From: Mailhella massiliensis
GTDB lineage: Bacteria; Desulfobacterota; Desulfovibrionia; Desulfovibrionales; Desulfovibrionaceae
Length of the DNA stretch: 8,634 nucleotides
Reading direction: 5' to 3'
Assembly (NCBI RefSeq): GCF_020741395.1
Contig: NZ_DYZA01000045.1
Span: 1-8,634, forward strand
This document shows, in pieces, positions 7,401 to 8,634 of this stretch (its first letter is position 1; each line of letters begins with the position of its first letter). A program made the position numbers and the translations under genes. The notes beneath the pieces were generated by a model that was given only the letters and a program-made list of their open reading frames with translations, did no database searches and was not told the origin of the DNA.

Positions 7401-7717
7401 TCCCGCCCGAGCGTTTCCCCGACAAGGATGTTCCCGCCGAAGTGTCGGAGCCGGAAGATTCCCCTGAAGATATGGAAACACCTTCGGAGAGGATTGTGGA
7501 GAGGCTGAACCATATTTCCGAGGCTCTGATACAGGGAGACGTGCAGGCCATACGGGGCGGTTCGCGGGAGCTTTCCGCCATTGCGGACAGATACGGCATG
7601 CACACGCTTGCCGATATGGCGCGTTGCTTCAGGGCTGCCTGGGAAGAGGGCGATGTTGAGGCCGCTGCACAGATTGTGGAGGAAATGCGCGCGGAAGCGG
7701 CAAGGTTGTCATGCTGA
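4481..7717 (+). CDS. 7TMR-DISM hybrid sensor kinase-like protein with degenerate kinase, receiver and Hpt domains
   Basis: The 1078 residues comprise: a signal peptide (about 1-30, core MTAALLAFLCLPLPLHA); a Pro/Ala-rich spacer; a periplasmic beta-rich domain (about 75-200) resembling 7TMR-DISMED2; seven hydrophobic helices (about 209-230, 237-255, 267-285, 298-320, 324-347, 354-374, 383-402); a DHp/HATPase-like region (about 430-640); a receiver-like domain (about 665-785); a Glu/Pro-rich linker (about 790-1000); and an Hpt-like helical domain (about 1003-1078). It resembles a hybrid sensor kinase, but catalytic residues look lost. No H-box His is visible, the N-box reads LLLADAVRA with Asp561 for the Asn, and the lid and G2 box are absent after VADNG. 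The receiver has Ser672-Pro673 for the acidic pair, Ala749 for Thr/Ser and Gln769 for Lys, keeping Asp716. Arg1029 occupies the Hpt His position. The reading frame is intact, so it is probably expressed. The start is uncertain: GGGA at 4478-4481 would better serve the ATG at 4487. A genuine but divergent kinase remains possible. Confidence 0.8.
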   Translation: MVMFPFSFSSVRMTAALLAFLCLPLPLHAAPEEGAAVLVAEPAPSVALPEEVLIRADVQPAPPPPMEKRSTASRLPVLSLFSQMLDEKGAFSVEEAAGKLDGFTAYDIGPLSRETGTLWLHLDLSDVKDTAPHTLWLDLGTQTPSGVSVWLSSDGRNWQSARAETAGVYELAPAGRHGQVLVRMDGLPGLWFSPALCSLPEIMHSPERLSHVLSLAFLALLGTLCLLLSLTERGEGRFWTAVLAFAAVVQGMWGIPSTPAGSMGAASFSGMFAAGVALFMLPHAGRVLMRTRLSSPSVDLLYLLFALPGACAAIVPLLPGMAWTARLLSLWPLAAVLYLVPALLLALRGVQGAAPFFFACLSMGGAAAVSLWGLLHGLENPWWGVAVSVGQAVGLLFLSSAAPHKEGPAGAQTLEMEIPERRPVEIRANTYKENSLAALRRAFRGTVEELFDEACRLDQALTRAGLDREKVDIMTHADGMVAAARKLSESALDLPAGATLPEASLQVFELRQVIQKAFASVFEEAEKKGLGLAWYVAPQLGQKFRGDVSRLTALLSLLLADAVRASSHGAVSLHVRRSGASTHPGHLQFTVADNGEELPPRGRQSMLIARAWELASAHGGDLFIDATPQGLELTFSMECAAMESDGVTEKSVPVQEGTEMSRSEAQLVILASPDGLSRQMYAHYLDDMGFCLWEARDAEEAASLYAVSPAALVLFDGNLGEEDMVQALAAIRMFEGEQSLPAAPFLLLARDDMQAERIAKAGCDEALIQPVVRKDLRAMARWLIAPTPERPVLSTQRITLAAVLAGAHSGNARMQRKAVLKGETRREAESAPEAGGEGQSFAGHTEEGASLGAEGGQPKVLSPEEQKSPQEKKSGGWLSSLFRTYPSASSQERAQEGEPEGCEVIPSRLVREEKDAEVVELLAEDVLVEESGIQELTEADLAPASEQPETPAEGEVEELIELDSSLIHAQAEEFPPERFPDKDVPAEVSEPEDSPEDMETPSERIVERLNHISEALIQGDVQAIRGGSRELSAIADRYGMHTLADMARCFRAAWEEGDVEAAAQIVEEMRAEAARLSC

Positions 7718-7763
7718 AAAGGGACTTGTCTTCAACATAAAACAGCCTGACAAATTCAAGGAA

Positions 7764-7807
7764 CGGACATGGTGTCCGGTTGCAGGGAAGAAAAGTCTTT
7801 TTTTTCC
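7764..7807 (+). terminator. Candidate terminator region after the 4481-7717 gene
   Basis: CGGACA (7764-7769) and TGTCCG (7773-7778) form a perfect six-base-pair stem with loop TGG. Twenty bases later comes a run of eight T (7798-7805). The T run also lies in a second hairpin: GGAAGAAAA (7786-7794) pairs with TTTTTTTCC (7799-7807) with one G-T wobble and a GTCT loop. Neither has the textbook form of a GC stem directly followed by T, so the call is tentative. The position, 46 bases after the operon's last stop, fits transcription termination. Confidence 0.4.
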
Positions 7808-7820
7808 GACAGGTCCGACA
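7805..7820. repeat. Short direct repeat TCCGACA, two copies nine bases apart
   Basis: TCCGACA occurs at 7805-7811 and 7814-7820, separated by GG, just after the T run that follows the sensor-like gene. The spacing is close to one helical turn, as seen in some protein binding sites. A chance repeat of this length is not unlikely. No regulator can be named. Confidence 0.3.
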
Positions 7821-7852
7821 CTTTGAACATAATATCGTTCATTAGTAATCCG

Positions 7853-7876
7853 CCCTTGAGTGCAGGGAGTTTTTTT
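7853..7876 (+). terminator. Weak hairpin followed by a T run
   Basis: CCCT (7853-7856) and AGGG (7864-7867) form a four-base-pair stem with a seven-base loop, followed by AG and seven T (7870-7876). The stem is short for an intrinsic terminator. It may back up the structure about 80 bases upstream and insulate the stress-protein promoter that follows. Confidence 0.25.
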
Positions 7877-7890
7877 GTCTGCGGGAATAC

Positions 7891-7919
7891 TTGCAACTTT
7901 GCAGGAAAGCTTTTATGAT
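7891..7919 (+). promoter_or_regulatory. Sigma70-type promoter for the universal stress protein gene
   Basis: TTGCAA (7891-7896) and TATGAT (7914-7919) are separated by an ideal 17 bases and match the -35 and -10 consensus at four and five of six positions. Transcription should start near 7926 and give a leader of about 47 bases before the ATG at 7973. A short inverted repeat, TGCAA-CT-TTGCA (7892-7903), overlaps the -35 box and could be an operator half-site pair. Confidence 0.65.
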
Positions 7920-7972
7920 GGAGCCATGTTTAGGAGGCATCCTGCCCCGAACAAAGAAACAGAGGAGGCAAT

Positions 7973-8446
7973 ATGCCCAAGCTGCAGAAGATTATATGCG
8001 CGTTGGACCTTTCCGAACACAGCAAGACTGTGGCAGAATACGCCTGCATGCTGGCCAAAGCTATGAACGCCAGCATCGTGGCTGTCTATGCGGCCCCTAC
8101 GCTGACGCAGTATACGGGGTTCCATGTCCCGCCGAATACCATTGACAGCTTTGTGGGTGAAATTGTCTCCGGTGCGGAAAAGGCCATGGCCCAGTTTGTC
8201 TCCGAGAACTTTGAAGGCGTGGAAACCAAGGCTGAAGTCGTGGTGGGCTACGCTGCCGAAGAAATTCTTGAAATTGCGGCCAAGGAAGAGGCCGACCTTA
8301 TCGTCATGGGCACCCATGGCCGCAAGGGTATCGATCGTATCCTTTTCGGTTCCGTGGCTGAGCGGGTCGTCAAGAACTCCCATCTCCCCGTCCTTACCAT
8401 TCGTCCTTCCGACAACTACACGGGCGGCGCGATTTATAAGGATTAA
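7973..8446 (+). CDS. Universal stress protein, ATP-binding (UspA) family
   Basis: The 157-residue cytoplasmic protein has the single-domain Usp length and fold pattern. Its N-terminal strand is KIICALDLSEHS with the conserved Asp12. The nucleotide-binding signature G-2x-G-9x-G-S is intact: Gly113 (MGTHG), Gly116, then Gly126-Ser127 (ILFGS), followed by the usual final segment VVKNSHLPVLTIR. This places it in the ATP-binding class rather than the UspA-type that does not bind ATP. Such proteins dimerise and help cells survive stress or growth arrest; the specific trigger cannot be read from sequence. The start is secure: GAGGAGG at 7962-7968 lies four bases before the ATG. It has its own promoter at 7891-7919 and its own strong terminator at 8467-8511, so it is probably a single-gene unit independent of the upstream operon. 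Confidence 0.95.
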   Translation: MPKLQKIICALDLSEHSKTVAEYACMLAKAMNASIVAVYAAPTLTQYTGFHVPPNTIDSFVGEIVSGAEKAMAQFVSENFEGVETKAEVVVGYAAEEILEIAAKEEADLIVMGTHGRKGIDRILFGSVAERVVKNSHLPVLTIRPSDNYTGGAIYKD

Positions 8447-8466
8447 CACTTCTTCTGAATAGGAAC

Positions 8467-8520
8467 AGGGCTTTCCTTTTGCGGCATTGTCCGGGGGAGG
8501 AAAGCCCTTTTATTATTTTC
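8467..8520 (+). terminator. Strong intrinsic terminator after the universal stress protein gene
   Basis: GGGCTTTCCT (8468-8477) is perfectly complementary to AGGAAAGCCC (8498-8507), and A8467-T8508 extends the stem. The T-rich tail TTTTATTATTTT (8508-8519) follows at once. The loop is long (20 bases) but may be shortened by T-G pairs. This is the clearest terminator in the window and separates the stress protein gene from the hisC-like gene. Confidence 0.88.
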
Positions 8521-8541
8521 TCCTTTTTTCAAGGTGTGCCC

Positions 8542-8634
8542 ATGACTCTCCCCTTCACGTCTTTCAACGATGTTCGCCCCGAGGTGGCGTCTTTTGAGTC
8601 TTATGAACCCGGTCTCAGCATTGCTGAAATCGCC
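8542..8634 (+). CDS. hisC: Histidinol-phosphate aminotransferase, N-terminal fragment (partial)
   Basis: Only the first 31 codons lie in the window; the frame is open to the right edge. The segment VRPEVASFESYEPGLSIAEI closely follows the N-terminal signature of HisC-type enzymes (R.EV....PY.PG.s..ei), the region before the PLP-binding fold. HisC is a cytoplasmic PLP-dependent class I/II aminotransferase that converts imidazole-acetol phosphate and glutamate to histidinol phosphate in histidine synthesis. Catalytic residues, including the PLP lysine, are beyond the window, so a related aminotransferase (for example a Cobalamin-pathway CobD-like or aromatic type) cannot be excluded. AAGGTG at 8531-8536 is five bases before the ATG. 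No clear promoter is seen between the preceding terminator and the start. Confidence 0.7.
   Translation, partial: MTLPFTSFNDVRPEVASFESYEPGLSIAEIA

Noticed and set aside
5990..7603. 537-residue open frame on the minus strand
   Set aside because: It is antisense to the receiver, linker and Hpt-like part of the 7TM protein. The composition is low-complexity and shows no family signature.
7804..7833. CATAAT (7828-7833) as a -10 box of a second stress-gene promoter
   Set aside because: The -10 is good, but the best -35 at a workable distance (TTCCGA) matches only three of six positions. The promoter at 7891-7919 is clearly better.
7860..8145. Small plus-strand frames starting at 7860 and 7891
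   Set aside because: They overlap the universal stress protein gene out of frame, have no ribosome binding sites and show no family similarity.

Overview
The window is GC-rich bacterial DNA with dense, mostly plus-strand genes. Gene content and protein style suggest a delta-proteobacterium of the Desulfovibrionaceae type (Desulfovibrio, Bilophila or Mailhella-like). This rests on general resemblance, not on a phylogenetic marker. I see no mobile elements, rRNA, tRNA or CRISPR arrays.

Layout, left to right. (1) Positions 3-122 may hold the 3' end of a gene entering from the left, of unknown identity. (2) A short AT-rich gap with a consensus -35 box leads into a small uncharacterised cytoplasmic protein (243-617). 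(3) A 98-base gap follows, with competing inverted and direct repeats resembling an attenuator. (4) Next come three tightly packed genes that look like one operon: a full-length M16C zinc peptidase of the presequence-protease (PreP) type (716-3619), a membrane-anchored TPR protein (3644-4471, gap 24 bases) and a 1078-residue membrane protein (4481-7717, gap 9 bases). (5) A 255-base intergenic region holds possible terminator structures, short repeats and a good sigma70-type promoter. (6) It drives a single-gene unit for an ATP-binding-class universal stress protein (7973-8446), closed by a strong intrinsic terminator. (7) The first 31 codons of a probable hisC (8542 onward) run off the right edge.

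The most interesting gene is the 1078-residue protein. It is laid out like a hybrid sensor kinase: signal peptide, periplasmic DISMED2-like sensor domain, seven membrane helices (7TMR-DISM), DHp/ATPase-like region, receiver, long acidic linker, Hpt-like domain. By my hand alignment nearly every phosphotransfer residue is missing: no H-box histidine, no ATP-lid/G2 region, a receiver that keeps only the phospho-acceptor Asp, and an Hpt fold with Arg at the His position. It may be a catalytically silent 'pseudo-phosphorelay' scaffold that signals by binding. Its partners in the operon are a peptidase predicted to be active and a periplasm-facing TPR protein. A link between peptide turnover and membrane signalling is speculative.
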